A stretch of DNA of 22,809 nucleotides. It comes from Saccoglossus kowalevskii. Lineage: Eukaryota > Hemichordata > Enteropneusta > Harrimaniidae. Positions 8,304 to 18,908 of the stretch are shown one piece after another (the stretch's first letter is position 1; each line of letters begins with the position of its first letter). The position numbers were made by a program, and so were the translations under genes. Where the stretch lies: positions 213,687 to 236,495 of the forward strand of contig NW_003138337.1 of the NCBI RefSeq assembly GCF_000003605.2, given 5' to 3'. The notes below the pieces were generated by a model. It was not told where the DNA came from and did no database searches. It saw only the letters and a list, made by a program, of their open reading frames with translations.

Positions 8304-8748
8304 CAATGAGAAGCTTCGGGGAATTCAGCACCACAATGTTATTACCTATTATGTAATGTCTGTCAGCTATTCAATAACGACTCATTGTGCAACACTAATG
8401 AGATTGCTTTTTGGTCAGTTCCCACGCCTTTCAGAACAACGCTATGTATATCAAGCAAAACTTTCTTCAAGATTTGTCATGTTTAAATACGTGCATTAGG
8501 TTTAAATAAATGCTGTGTAACTGGACTCATCAAGTGGCCGAGAAAGACGTAGTGTCAAAGTTTATACTGACTGTATTCACCCTGTGTTCTTCTGACGATG
8601 TTCCACGCATGTTATGTATTTTGCCGTTTTTTTACAGTGTATTTCATGTAAAGTGAAAGCTCGCATCTTCCATCCGCATTGCAATGACTTTTAAACCTCA
8701 ACATTAATTTAATGGAAAATCCAATATTACTCACATTTTTCATTTCCG
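8304..8748. repeat. duplicated segment, copy A
   Basis: This segment matches 10289-10860 in the same order and orientation. Shared blocks include AAGCTTC-GGGAATT, CAATGTTATTACCTAT, TGTCAGCTATTCAATAACGA, CAGTTCCCACGCCTTTCA, AAGTGGCCGAGA, GTTTATACTGACT, GTTCCACGCATGTTAT and TACAGTGTATTTCA-GTAAAGTGAAAG. Divergence and small indels are spread along it. No reading frame is shared. Copy B runs into the assembly gap, so the right end of the duplication is unknown. Confidence 0.8.
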
Positions 8749-10288
8749 TGCACATCGCACATTAAGTCATTTCCTGAGGACGAAAATTTGTACAAGTCAT
8801 ATTCATTGATGGATTGGAGTAATATTTTTAAATGAAGCACGTACCTTGGATGCATTCTTTTTAACTTGACATACGGACTTGGGTTTTATCTTATTTTACA
8901 TTATTGACATGACAGTGAATCACGTGACTGGCCGTAAAATAATATGAAGACAGGTTTCTGGTGATTACTTTAAGTTCATATACATGAAAGTGGGAATGAA
9001 TCAAATATCTGTATTCTCATAAATTGTCATAGAATGTTTACACTGCTTTACACTCGACTAGTGAGTTGCCAATCAGCAACAAAACAACATAGCTGGTAAT
9101 TTTTGTCAGTAATGACATGGTTTGATCGTGTTATTGGTTACATTCCCCCTAGCACATGGTAAAGCACTTGCCAGCTGTTGTTCAAAGGATATAGTTGCTT
9201 CAGACAATGAATCGATGAAAGGATGTGACAAATAAGAAAACAATTTGTTGATTTCGGTATTTATGTCGACCTTGCCTTCTACTTTAAAATATTTTGATGT
9301 AGCCAGTGTACCTTCTATTAAGTAATGCCATGGGTCATACAGTGATAAGTTATTTTGGACTACGCCTTCACAATACCCCTGTATCCAATGTTTTCTTATA
9401 CTAATATCCTAGGATCTATTTTATTTATATATATAACGCGACAGCTAAAAACAATGCCCAAGAAAAGTAATAATAATTGTACCTATCGTGTCTGGGTTAT
9501 AAATCTGGTACTGATAACTGTCTGTTGAAATCATGAGTATTCATAGTTGCTTATTGTGCAAGTGACTGGCGTTCAATTTCAATAAGGGAATTTTGACAAT
9601 AAACATCCTGAAAATGATCATTTATGTAAGGATTTAATGACGTATTCTATTTGTAAATTGGCGCATGCTTCAATTTCTGAAAAGTAGGTGGTACGTAAAT
9701 TGTATATCTCCCAACAGTAATGATTGTTATAATTTGCTAAAATCTTGGGAAAAGCCCTGTCTATAGAATGTGATGCTGCATTCATGGAACTGTATTTACT
9801 CCTGTCATTATTAGAACATTATCATATCAGTTGAGGCTAAGCATAGAGTGACCCACGTAAATACTCAAAATCTGGTAGTGTACTTTGACATCGACCACCT
9901 TTTGAATTGTAATACTCGTAATAACAATTAATTAGATGTAATGTTATGGTCAGTATAAAATACACTGATTGATAACTGTGTCAAGCTAATCCTTTCCCTC
10001 GACTGTCAAAAGGAATCTGAAGCTGTTTGCTGTACAATATATATCATTGTATCCATGACAGCCACTTTTGATCCCTTGACTATCCTGTCAATGCACAGAA
10101 TTTAAAGTTTGTTGATAGCCATGCAGACATATTATATCATCCTCTTACGAGTTGGTAGCTTTATTAGCGACATCTGACTGAAAGTCCGGTGATCTGTAAA
10201 GAATCAGTTGTACAGAGATAATATTGTACAACAGGCTTCACTGAACACAATATTCCGACTTTATACGTATAACAATACAAATCCTATG
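8749..10288. other. DNA between the two duplicate copies, no gene seen
   Basis: About 1.5 kb of AT-rich sequence with no convincing exon, RNA gene or repeat. A donor-like AAG-GTACGTG with a nearby ATG occurs on the minus strand at about 8840-8860, but nothing around it supports a gene. Confidence 0.4.
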
Positions 10289-10860
10289 CAATGAATCGTA
10301 AGCTTCAGGGAATTAACCCAAGGGTTAATGATTCAACATTCCAATGTTATTACCTATCATGTAATGTTTGTCAGCTATTCAATAACGAATGATTGAATAA
10401 CACTATTGATATGGCTTTTTGATCAGTTCCCACGCCTTTCAAAACAAAGAGATGCTTATTTTGACACGGCCAAAACTGAATATAACAACTTTTTGAATAT
10501 CATCGAATACTGTAAAAACATATAAATTATGTGGCTTTAAGTTTAAATACATTCAGAGTCTATGTGGTCGGCGCAGGGATGCGTAACTGAACTCAAGTGG
10601 CCGAGATGTCTGCGGTACATGGGTTTATACTGACTATTTTCACCGTGCGTTCTGTCAGCAATGTTCCACGCATGTTATATATGCAGTTTCTACAGTGTAT
10701 TTCAAGTAAAGTGAAAGTTTGTTCTCGAACCTCAACATTGATTTAATGAATAATTTAGTCTTATCCCCCATATTGATAAACTTAAGTGATACTTCTCAGT
10801 AATCCTGTGACTACAATTACTGAGTGAGATTTTTACGTCACATTTTTCATTCAAATCATT
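10289..10860. repeat. duplicated segment, copy B (cut by the gap)
   Basis: Second copy of 8304-8748, offset by about 1,985 bp. It carries an extra ~25 bp near 10315-10340 that includes the self-complementary TTAACCCAAGGGTTAA, and extra bases between the CCCACGCC and GTGGCCGAG blocks. The last shared block, CACATTTTTCATT, ends a few bases before the Ns. Confidence 0.8.
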
Positions 10861-11470
10861 NNNNNNNNNNNNNNNNNNNNNNNNNNNNNNNNNNNNNNNN
10901 NNNNNNNNNNNNNNNNNNNNNNNNNNNNNNNNNNNNNNNNNNNNNNNNNNNNNNNNNNNNNNNNNNNNNNNNNNNNNNNNNNNNNNNNNNNNNNNNNNNN
11001 NNNNNNNNNNNNNNNNNNNNNNNNNNNNNNNNNNNNNNNNNNNNNNNNNNNNNNNNNNNNNNNNNNNNNNNNNNNNNNNNNNNNNNNNNNNNNNNNNNNN
11101 NNNNNNNNNNNNNNNNNNNNNNNNNNNNNNNNNNNNNNNNNNNNNNNNNNNNNNNNNNNNNNNNNNNNNNNNNNNNNNNNNNNNNNNNNNNNNNNNNNNN
11201 NNNNNNNNNNNNNNNNNNNNNNNNNNNNNNNNNNNNNNNNNNNNNNNNNNNNNNNNNNNNNNNNNNNNNNNNNNNNNNNNNNNNNNNNNNNNNNNNNNNN
11301 NNNNNNNNNNNNNNNNNNNNNNNNNNNNNNNNNNNNNNNNNNNNNNNNNNNNNNNNNNNNNNNNNNNNNNNNNNNNNNNNNNNNNNNNNNNNNNNNNNNN
11401 NNNNNNNNNNNNNNNNNNNNNNNNNNNNNNNNNNNNNNNNNNNNNNNNNNNNNNNNNNNNNNNNNNNNNN
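10861..11470. other. assembly gap (610 N)
   Basis: All bases are N. Open frames that cross it are artefacts. It interrupts duplicate copy B and could hide exons of a minus-strand gene starting near 12042. Confidence 0.99.
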
Positions 11471-12016
11471 CCCGGCAATAAAATTTCAAGAATGTATGAA
11501 ACATCTCCAAACGAGAGTAATTCCAATTAGTAAGTCAAATTGAAATAAGTATAGATTTTATCATTTGTGTGTTAACAGGAACCCACAAATGATTTGGAAT
11601 GTATTTTAGCTTTGTGACACTAGGTCAAACGGTGAGTATATCCCACGCAAGCACGTCTTCAATACAGTGTAATGTTCACCATAGTTAGTACACATGAATG
11701 TCCAAACAAAACTATTCCGGGGAATAATATAAAGACTGTTATGCCTTTAGGGTTAACATACGTTTAACGTGTTTTTTTTCAATATTTTTTTTATTTTAAA
11801 TTATTGATGGTTAGGACAGTATCTATGACTGTGATTTTATTCTATACAAAAACGCCACTTTATAAGGCTTATGTTGACGTTTTGTTTTATTTCAAAACAT
11901 TTCCACGTGTGATTGTTTACAAACACAGCCAACACAAGCACAAAATTTGCATAAAAGTAATTATAATTGACACTTGATGAAAAATCCGATTTGCATATCA
12001 ATACTACAAAGTTTAT
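11471..12016. other. AT-rich DNA, no gene seen
   Basis: There are T runs near 11770-11790 and no recognisable coding sequence. If the first-exon candidate at 12025-12042 is real, this is its first intron. Confidence 0.4.
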
Positions 12017-12024
12017 GTACTTAC

Positions 12025-12042
12025 CTTACACATTTCGCCCAT
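12025..12042 (-). CDS. candidate first coding exon (six codons) with strong donor
   Basis: On the minus strand ATG at 12042 is in a strong start context (A at -3, G at +4) and reads MGEMCK. It runs straight into a consensus 5' splice site, AAG-GTAAGTAC, in phase 0. Just upstream is the CpG-rich patch expected of a promoter and 5' untranslated region. The rest of the gene would lie to the left, perhaps partly in the gap; no second exon was found. Too short to name a product. Confidence 0.3.
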
Positions 12043-12044
12043 CC

Positions 12045-12165
12045 TTTCGCTTTTACCGCTTTTTAATTGACCGCGTATCCTTAATGTCCGGCCGCGCGGT
12101 CTTGTCTTGTCTTAATCGGGTTTTTTTTCGCTCGCTCGCTCATTGAAAACGCCGACCGCTCGCCC
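12045..12165 (-). promoter_or_regulatory. CpG-rich promoter-like patch
   Basis: GC- and CpG-dense sequence, including GGCCGCGCGG, runs of CGCTCGCTCG and GACCGCTCGCCC, stands out from the AT-rich surroundings. It lies directly upstream of the candidate first exon and overlaps the left inverted repeat of the 12118-14561 element, so the density may belong to the element rather than to a promoter. Confidence 0.3.
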
Positions 12166-12300
12166 AAACACTGATCACTGACACATGAGTGGTCTAAATG
12201 GTGGTTTTGATAGTAAAGTGTGAAACTACAACTAGTGTTGTACAAATGTTATTAGATTCTGAACGACACTTTAAATCTAATAGTTGTGTGACACTTGTAT
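12118..12300 (+). repeat. left long inverted repeat
   Basis: It pairs with 14383-14561. The outer part contains tandem CGCTCGCTCGCTC, and the inner end is AATCTAATAGTTGTGTGACAC. Mismatches against the right copy are mostly single-base transitions. Confidence 0.85.
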
Positions 12301-13831
12301 CGTGAAAGCAACTGAACTGGGACTTCTTGTTACGTGTTTTGGGTGCTTGTTCTAGATGTAATATTTTTATTTTATTTCAATGAGACAGTTACGTGAAAAA
12401 AGCATAGGTAACTCCTTTTGACAGAGCAGAGAAACGAAAAAAATGTTAACGATTAATTTTAAAAATAACGATATCAAAACGAATTGAATAATTTTGAAGC
12501 TTGTCACATCACAAAAGAACTATGTGAATCGACGCCGGAGATTGGATGGTACGACGACCCTTCAATTAGCGTCAAATATGCTTTGTTACAACATCATTGA
12601 TTGGTTGAAAGTCACCTGATCGGAGCACGACCTGGATCACAAAACCATATTTGTCCGTATTATCAACAGGACATTGGGAGGGAACCACACCCACATGTTT
12701 AACCTCTTTTAGCGCTGAAGTTGCCAACAAATGTCGAAAAACTCGTGAATTTCACGGATTCGAATAAAATAAAGCTAGCAATTGCTAAGAGTGGTTATTA
12801 ATATATTCCCCGATGCTCTTCGAATTTTTATTTTCTATTTCAAGGTAGGGAATGGCTCGTTGAAGTTGCATCGACTTTAAGGCGGCTGTTTCACCGCGAA
12901 CAACTCTAGCTCTGTTGTACTTTTGCGATGTAAAATAAAATATATATAATAATAATTAAAAAACAGGACATAGTCTCCATGAATTACGGCAAACATGGTT
13001 GTCGCTTGGCAAACATGGTTCAGTGATTGTAACTTCATATTTTTCAAGATTCCTAGGCATAGTTTGAGATTCATTGACTTTGGGCGTTTTTTGCGTTTAT
13101 CTTAAAATTAATTTATACATATTTCTACAGATTCAGTACGCAATTTCTAACAAACAAAACGTCAGATCGTCGCCTATTTTGGTCAAATTTACCTCTATAT
13201 AGAGTACTGAAGGAATGTCTTCGTCTCGATTTTTTGCTTATTTTTATATACAGACATGTTGTTTTTACTTAGGTATTAACGTTCAAACATTTGAAATAGA
13301 GCTACATTAAAACAAATTATAGTTGCGAAAAAACAAAGAACATTGTACCTGAAGCACTCCTCTATAATTTTCACATAAATAAATATATTCAGTCGTGCTG
13401 CAAATTAATTATTAATTGCGTCATTAACCGCTTTACCCGCCTTATGCTTATTTTTGTGACCACGTGACTTTGTATTAAATTAAAACATGGTATATTTTCA
13501 GTTTGAAACACGATCTTTATTATGATATATAGCATGTATGGATAAACTGTATGTTTCTATTTGTGTACTGAGGCCAAACAATTGAACCAGCGAACACATG
13601 CTAACCCCTTAATTTACTTTCAATTACTATTAGAAAACGATTAACATGAATATTGACAGTTCATATTTTCGCCATAGCATACGGTTGTGCTATTGTGAAT
13701 GTACACTTACAGGGATAAAGCATACACAAATAACATATGTCATGTTATGTTATTAATTGTTGTACACTGTTTAATAGATGTTTACATGAAACGGTAAATT
13801 TAACCAGGTTAAATTAAGGTCAACGTTCAGA

Positions 13832-14125
13832 CTTCTCACTGTTAGCATATAGTGGTTGTCGCTTCAGACTCATGATCGGTAGACCTGAATTCAAATCCTA
13901 TCATAGGCTGAACATCAAAACGCAGACTCAATGGGAAGGCCAATTCCTTCACTAACGAATGCGACTTTGATTAAGGTCCGCGGGTGCTTGTGTTTGGCTG
14001 AGCTTGGTTGACGCCAGGATAGCGCATTAAAATTGCCATTTGATAGAGATATGGCCACACAGCCATGTCAGGTAGTCTCAAACATGAATATGACTTCTGT
14101 AGCAAAATATTAAACACGCTTTATC
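13832..14125 (+). repeat. tRNA-derived SINE-like insertion
   Basis: The head (13832-13910) has the layout of a tRNA gene with an internal polymerase III promoter: an A-box-like TTAGCATATAGTGG and, about 35 bases on, a B-box-like GAATTCAAATCC (consensus GGTTCGANTCC). Between them CAGACTCATGATC resembles a Met-type anticodon arm. The arms no longer pair well enough for a working tRNA. A non-tRNA body follows (for example GGTGCTTGTGTTTGGCTGAG). The 3' end is uncertain. Confidence 0.55.
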
Positions 14126-14382
14126 GAAGATATGTGTTGAGATATTTTAGTTGTGTTTTATTTTTTTCCTTCAGTTTGCTGAGTAATGTTATTTACGTGT
14201 AATTACCCTTAGTAATTTGAATAATAAATTTGTCGAATCTGCATACTCAAATGTAGACACTGTTTTTACATATCATCTTATTCACAGTTCAAATAAATTA
14301 AATGTATCCATGTGGTTTTACATCAGCAGGAAGGTGACCCATCTGCTGAAGTAAGGGTTATTGAATTTACATTACAAGCTTT

Positions 14383-14561
14383 ACACGTGTCATACAACTA
14401 TTAGATTTAAAGTGTCGTTCAAAATTTAATAATAGTTGTAAAATACTAGTTGTATTTTCACACTTTACTATCAAAACCACCATTTCGACCACTCATGTGT
14501 CAGTGATCAGTGTTTGGGCGAGCGGTCTGTGTTTTCAATGAGCAAGCGAGGGAAAAAAACG
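14383..14561 (-). repeat. right long inverted repeat
   Basis: Inverted copy of 12118-12300. It runs from ACACGTGTCATACAACTATT to the A run ending AAAAAAACG. Confidence 0.85.
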
Positions 14562-16472
14562 AGTAAAATGAGGTCGGTTGAGTTTCAAGTTGTTTATTTT
14601 TAACTTAACCTTACGAGTTATAGCTTGGCGTTTGTGTAGAGTACAAATAAATGGTTGGTCGGACTGTCTTTGGAGCTAACTTTTACAACCTTACCTTATT
14701 CATACTGTGTATTGCGTATTATTGAGTGGATGTGCAGTTTGGTAAAGACTAGTATTGAAAGTCTCACAGTGTCACTTGGTGGCGCTATACAGTCAGTGAT
14801 TCACCAGAGCGCCATCATTGTCCGCGTTCAGCAATCAAATCACAACAGGACAGATTACTATTAGGCTCAGGCCTCTCTACATCCGGACTACTGCCTCAAA
14901 ATGTGGGTGCAACTAACCAGTCATGAAATCGTTCACTAAATCGAATTGAGACAATTTCAACTCAAAATATAGGAGTTACACAAAATCGCATCCAATTACA
15001 ATAGCACAATCATACATGATGATGTATGCTGATCGTTGAAGTGTCTTTAAAATAAAACAAAAATAACAAGATAAATGTAAAAAAATAATACTAGTAGCTT
15101 GAAACTATGTTTATAAACGAACACAAACATTTTTTGTACGTATCAACGTTTCATCTATCGAGTTCATCTAATTATGTAAACAGGCATTAGTTATGACATA
15201 AATTTCTAATTATTCTGATAACAAATTAGAATCAAGCTTGTTTTTGTAATACACCTTTGATGAAATGACCCGTGGAAATCTCGCTGAGAGCGTGAGAATC
15301 ACTGTAGTTAGTTTTGTTTCTCGAAGCTATCCTGCCACTGCGTATTGTTGTGCCAGAAAATACTAGACCCTGACAATGTTTTTTTCATTTCAGCTCCATA
15401 AACTACATTGTATTGGACTGACGAAGTTGTTGAATCATATGTGAGATATTTCCCTAGACTGTGAGGTCATTATTCAACATGTACACATCAATGATTCCCA
15501 TGATCGCCATTTATCACTTGTGTAGACGGTTTTTAAACACCATTCGGCAAATTGAAAGGTTATCTGTGTTGATTTGTGATAGATCTTAGTTAAATAACAA
15601 TTCATTAGTACCTAAATGTAAAGTGAGACAATTGTTGATTAAATATCTTAACTGGGGCTAAACAAACAAGCATAACATTATTTACAAATATATACTGTGG
15701 AGTGTGAATGATATAACGGTCTCTATGCCCGAAGTGAAGTTTTGGGTAGAAGTGTCAGAAAATTCGTATTTTTTTTAATGTTTCCCTTGTAGTAGAGATT
15801 GAAAAACTGTATGGAGTCAAAACTAACTTTAAAAGGAAACCTCTCTCATGGCAACAATTTGATTTGTATAAAATGTGCAATAAAAACTAACACATTTTGC
15901 TCATTAATTCAAGTACTATGTGACAATTGTAATATTTTTTTTGAACATAACCATTTTTGTCAAATAGTTGGCACACTTAAAACACTGACTATATTACAAA
16001 AGGTGCAACGTACAATTCCTTGATTTGTCTGTCGTCATTTGTGAAGAAGATTGACTATAACCATTTCGATACTCCGTGGTGTAAGCGTAGTTGTGAATTT
16101 AAAACTGCAAAGTAGCAACAACAAGACTGAAAAGTCCGTGCATCAGAACTGCAATTTCAATCCTTATGCGAATCTCCAAAGTTTTTGAGAATATCATTCT
16201 TTGGATGTGTTACGTCATTATGATAAAGTTGTGATGTGTTATAATGAATTATAATAATTTGAAAAAAATCTATAGTTGTTTATGCATTGTGTGAAAATAC
16301 AAAATAGGACGTACAGTTACTGGAAAATTATTTGGTCATCTTTTTGTTCCCGAGTTAACTTGAGAAGGTAACACTGACCATGTACAGCTAGCTTTATGTG
16401 CATGCCATTGTGTGTGACGTTATGGATTCCAATGACGCATGTTCATCCTGAGTTATGTGGAAACCAGGATTG
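14562..16472. other. AT-rich DNA, no gene assigned
   Basis: No convincing exon or RNA gene. Bases 14773-14789 hold CACTTGGTGGCGCTATA, whose inverse is found near 17002. A short plus-strand frame at about 15810-16022 is rich in Cys and His but lacks supporting signals. Confidence 0.4.
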
Positions 16473-16781
16473 TCATTGCATATTACAGCGTATGACATGA
16501 TGGGAGTGTGTATAAATCCTCAGCAGTCGCTGGCTTGTTAGCTGTTGTATATATCTAGTAGCGTCGCTTATGTGTGGGCTTTGAATACGAAGACAACGTT
16601 CAGCACAATCAATATGGTGAAAGCCATTGACGGTGCTGAACGTGACGTAAATTTCAATAGACCTGTCCTCACTGTGGTGACGCATGCGTTGTAGATTACG
16701 GAAAACGAGCCCGAAACATACGCACTGCGTACACAATATGCTAATAATCGTTAATGAGCTTATGGCGTAGACATATCTCAT
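16473..16781 (-). CDS. candidate secreted-protein exon with signal peptide
   Basis: Apart from the transposon, this is the longest clean frame starting at ATG, 102 codons. It begins MRYVYAISSLTIISILCTQC, a good signal-peptide layout with a basic n-region and hydrophobic core. It continues VFRNLQRM, then STVNGFHHIDCAERCLR. A signal peptide, an FRxL block and a V-x-G/S-x(n)-C-A-x2-C-L block recall the start of PAN/Apple-like extracellular proteins, a comparison made from memory of the family style. CpG content is higher than nearby. A possible phase-1 donor (C-GTATTC, exon end 16589) would leave the later part as intron; otherwise the frame ends at TGA. The start context is weak and no further exon was identified. 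Confidence 0.4.
   Translation of the reverse strand: MRYVYAISSLTIISILCTQCVCFGLVFRNLQRMRHHSEDRSIEIYVTFSTVNGFHHIDCAERCLRIQSPHISDATRYIQQLTSQRLLRIYTHSHHVIRCNMQ
16596..16643. repeat. hairpin with 11-bp perfect arms
   Basis: ACGTTCAGCAC (16596-16606) is perfectly complementary to GTGCTGAACGT (16633-16643). Inside, CAATATGG and CCATTG can pair around TGAAAG. It lies within the candidate coding frame above, around the HHIDCAERC codons. Confidence 0.65.
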
Positions 16782-18843
16782 GAATATTATTTGCAAGTGA
16801 AATTATTAATAGATAGCATATAGTATGAAACGCCGAAATCACGTGACATTCGGTCTTGACCCCCCACTCTGTCTATTGTGGTTATTTGGAGACTGTAAAT
16901 GCTTTCTATCCTACTAAACTGGTCACCAAATTTAACAACTTTGTTTCCCTTTTACAATACAATATAAATAATACGGCAAGCCGCAATAGGTCTCGATTGT
17001 ATATAGCGCCACCAGTGGCTGTTCCCGGCTACATGCGTCTAGTCACTGTGAGGGCGCTGTTTTGTGCCGACTTTTTTCAATGATTGTGACGTACAGATGT
17101 ACGCGTGCGCGTGTTTATATATCGTAATTTGTCTGTACTTATATTGAACACATATCTACGTGGGAAAACAATATAATGTACGTATTGCTACAGTCTTCTT
17201 TAACACTCTCCACGCTAGTTGGCAATAATTACAGATTTTAAGTTGTATCATAAACAATGTTGTTAAAACATTTCAAATGCAACGACTGCGTGACTTTATT
17301 ATAAGGATGTGTGTTTCAATTACTTGCGCATTCTTCACTACTAAATAATCACTTGCTTCATTCATTGAATTACCATCAGAGGTGCTAGGAAATATGAAAT
17401 ACCATAAAGATACACCCACCATCAATAAAATCAAATCAAAACAGCCTACGAGTTAAGATACATTCAAAAATAATGATATTTCTAGTTGTGTATATAAAAC
17501 TGCTAAACACAAAACGTAACGTTAATAAGCGCGAACGACCTATACGCTCGAGAATTGGACATTGGAAAGGTATCGACCTCTTTGACACAACCAGTCTGTG
17601 GCACTGGAATAATTTATTTTCAGCAAGTAGATTTATCATTGTCCTTTGTAAATAATCACTAAAGCATATAACACCCCCAAGCGCTGAATACAATACTTCT
17701 TAACAGTTTCTCCAATTTGTGTTGCAGCTATAGTTGTATAAAGCCTCCGGGTCAATAACAGTGACCACATAAACCACCCACACCTACCCATAGCGTCATA
17801 TTGGATGGGGAGAATGGTCTGTGCAATGATAATATGCGATTTTCAGACTATTGCGGAGCGAACCCAAGAACCAATAACACAATAGAAAGGTGAAACTTTA
17901 TATTTTTTTAATTGTTCTGATTTAAATATACCATGGGCATGGATACATTCGTCGCCTTTAGAGGAATGTTAAATACACACCTATATACAATTATTTGTTA
18001 CTGCACATGATAATATATGGCTTTCACTAGACGTTTAACTGGTCCCTCTGCATGTAGGTCTACCTCGGTTGATCCTACTCATTCTCCACTTGGTCGTCCT
18101 GTTCTAAATTTACCTTCAGCGGTCCACCTGACTGCACTGGCGTTGTATTCATGCCCAAATGATATCCAATTCACATCAAACCACGCTTCTTCACCTCCCT
18201 AAAATCTGAATTATTATCATAATCTGCACATTTGTGTAAATCTGAATTTGATATTTTGGCAGGCCAAAATAACCAAGAATTCGTAAAATACCTCTGTTTT
18301 AAAACACTTCTAATTTATGTCTGATAAACTTTGCAACTGCGAAGATTGTTTATGAATAATACTTAGCAGTTACGAAAGTAATTCATATCCAGACCCATAT
18401 TTAACCCAGTCTTATAATTATCTGTTGCAAGAGCTTCGAGCTTGCCTTGAATACCCGCATACAAACAACTACAATCTGCATATTCCGGATATTCTAAGAC
18501 ACTGGTCAGTGACCCCTGATCCCTTTTTAAAAATCGGATAACCTAATAACTTTCAGAATATGAACGGTGATTTCGGACACCTTTGCCCAACTTCCAGTTA
18601 GAGAGTAGAGCTTCACCCTTGCAGCCAACACGTATTTCAATTAATTTTAATATTTATTGAGGGATATCGTGATGGAGTAGAATTACCAGGCAATTGGTGC
18701 TAATAAAGGCCTTGGGAAGATGTGGGGTATGTAGTTTGAATTATTATTATTCCCCCAATGAGCACATCCAGCTTGCCTATTTTTTGATTAAACGTAGGTT
18801 AGATGAAATACAAGAACCAGCTGGATTGATCATTTCAAGAGGT
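16782..18843. other. AT-rich DNA, no gene assigned
   Basis: It contains TATAGCGCCACCA at 17002-17014 next to an imperfect inverted partner (GAGGGCGCT, near 17051), and a tryptophan-rich plus-strand frame near 17550-17650. Neither supports a gene call. Confidence 0.35.
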
Positions 18844-18908
18844 CAATGACGTCATGCATAAACCTAAGTCAGTGTGACCTGAAGTTTTCTTACTGAATCA
18901 AAACATCA
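18844..18908 (+). repeat. dispersed repeat, copy 2 (with TGACGTCA)
   Basis: Matches 836-899 with a few substitutions and one extra T. The similarity ends at AAAACATC; here that is followed by short repeats of CATCAAA. Confidence 0.7.

Larger units (their letters stand above)
12118..14561. mobile_element. ~2.4-kb element with long terminal inverted repeats
   Basis: Two ~180-bp segments, 12118-12300 and 14383-14561, are inverted copies with high identity. They share perfect runs such as GACCGCTCGCCCAAACACTG, GATCACTGACACATGAGTGG, AATGGTGGTTTTGATAGTAA and GAACGACACTTTAAATCTAA. The outer ends are a T run followed by CGCTCGCT-type repeats. No large open frame or transposase motif lies between, and a SINE-like insertion (13832-14125) interrupts it. 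It behaves like a non-autonomous DNA transposon. No target duplication was identified, so family and exact ends are open. Confidence 0.7.

Noticed and set aside
10732-11543. Long open frames across the gap
   Set aside because: Made only by the run of N.
13841-13910. Functional tRNA gene
   Set aside because: Box A and B are degenerate and the arms do not pair properly; a SINE head explains it better.
15799-16023. Cys/His-rich plus-strand frame (CIKC, CDNC, HNHFC)
   Set aside because: It resembles a zinc-binding pattern, but spacing fits no family clearly, the DNA is very AT-rich and there are no supporting splice or start signals.
18017-18202. Plus-strand 61-codon frame rich in Pro and Ser
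   Set aside because: No domain, splice or start context evidence.
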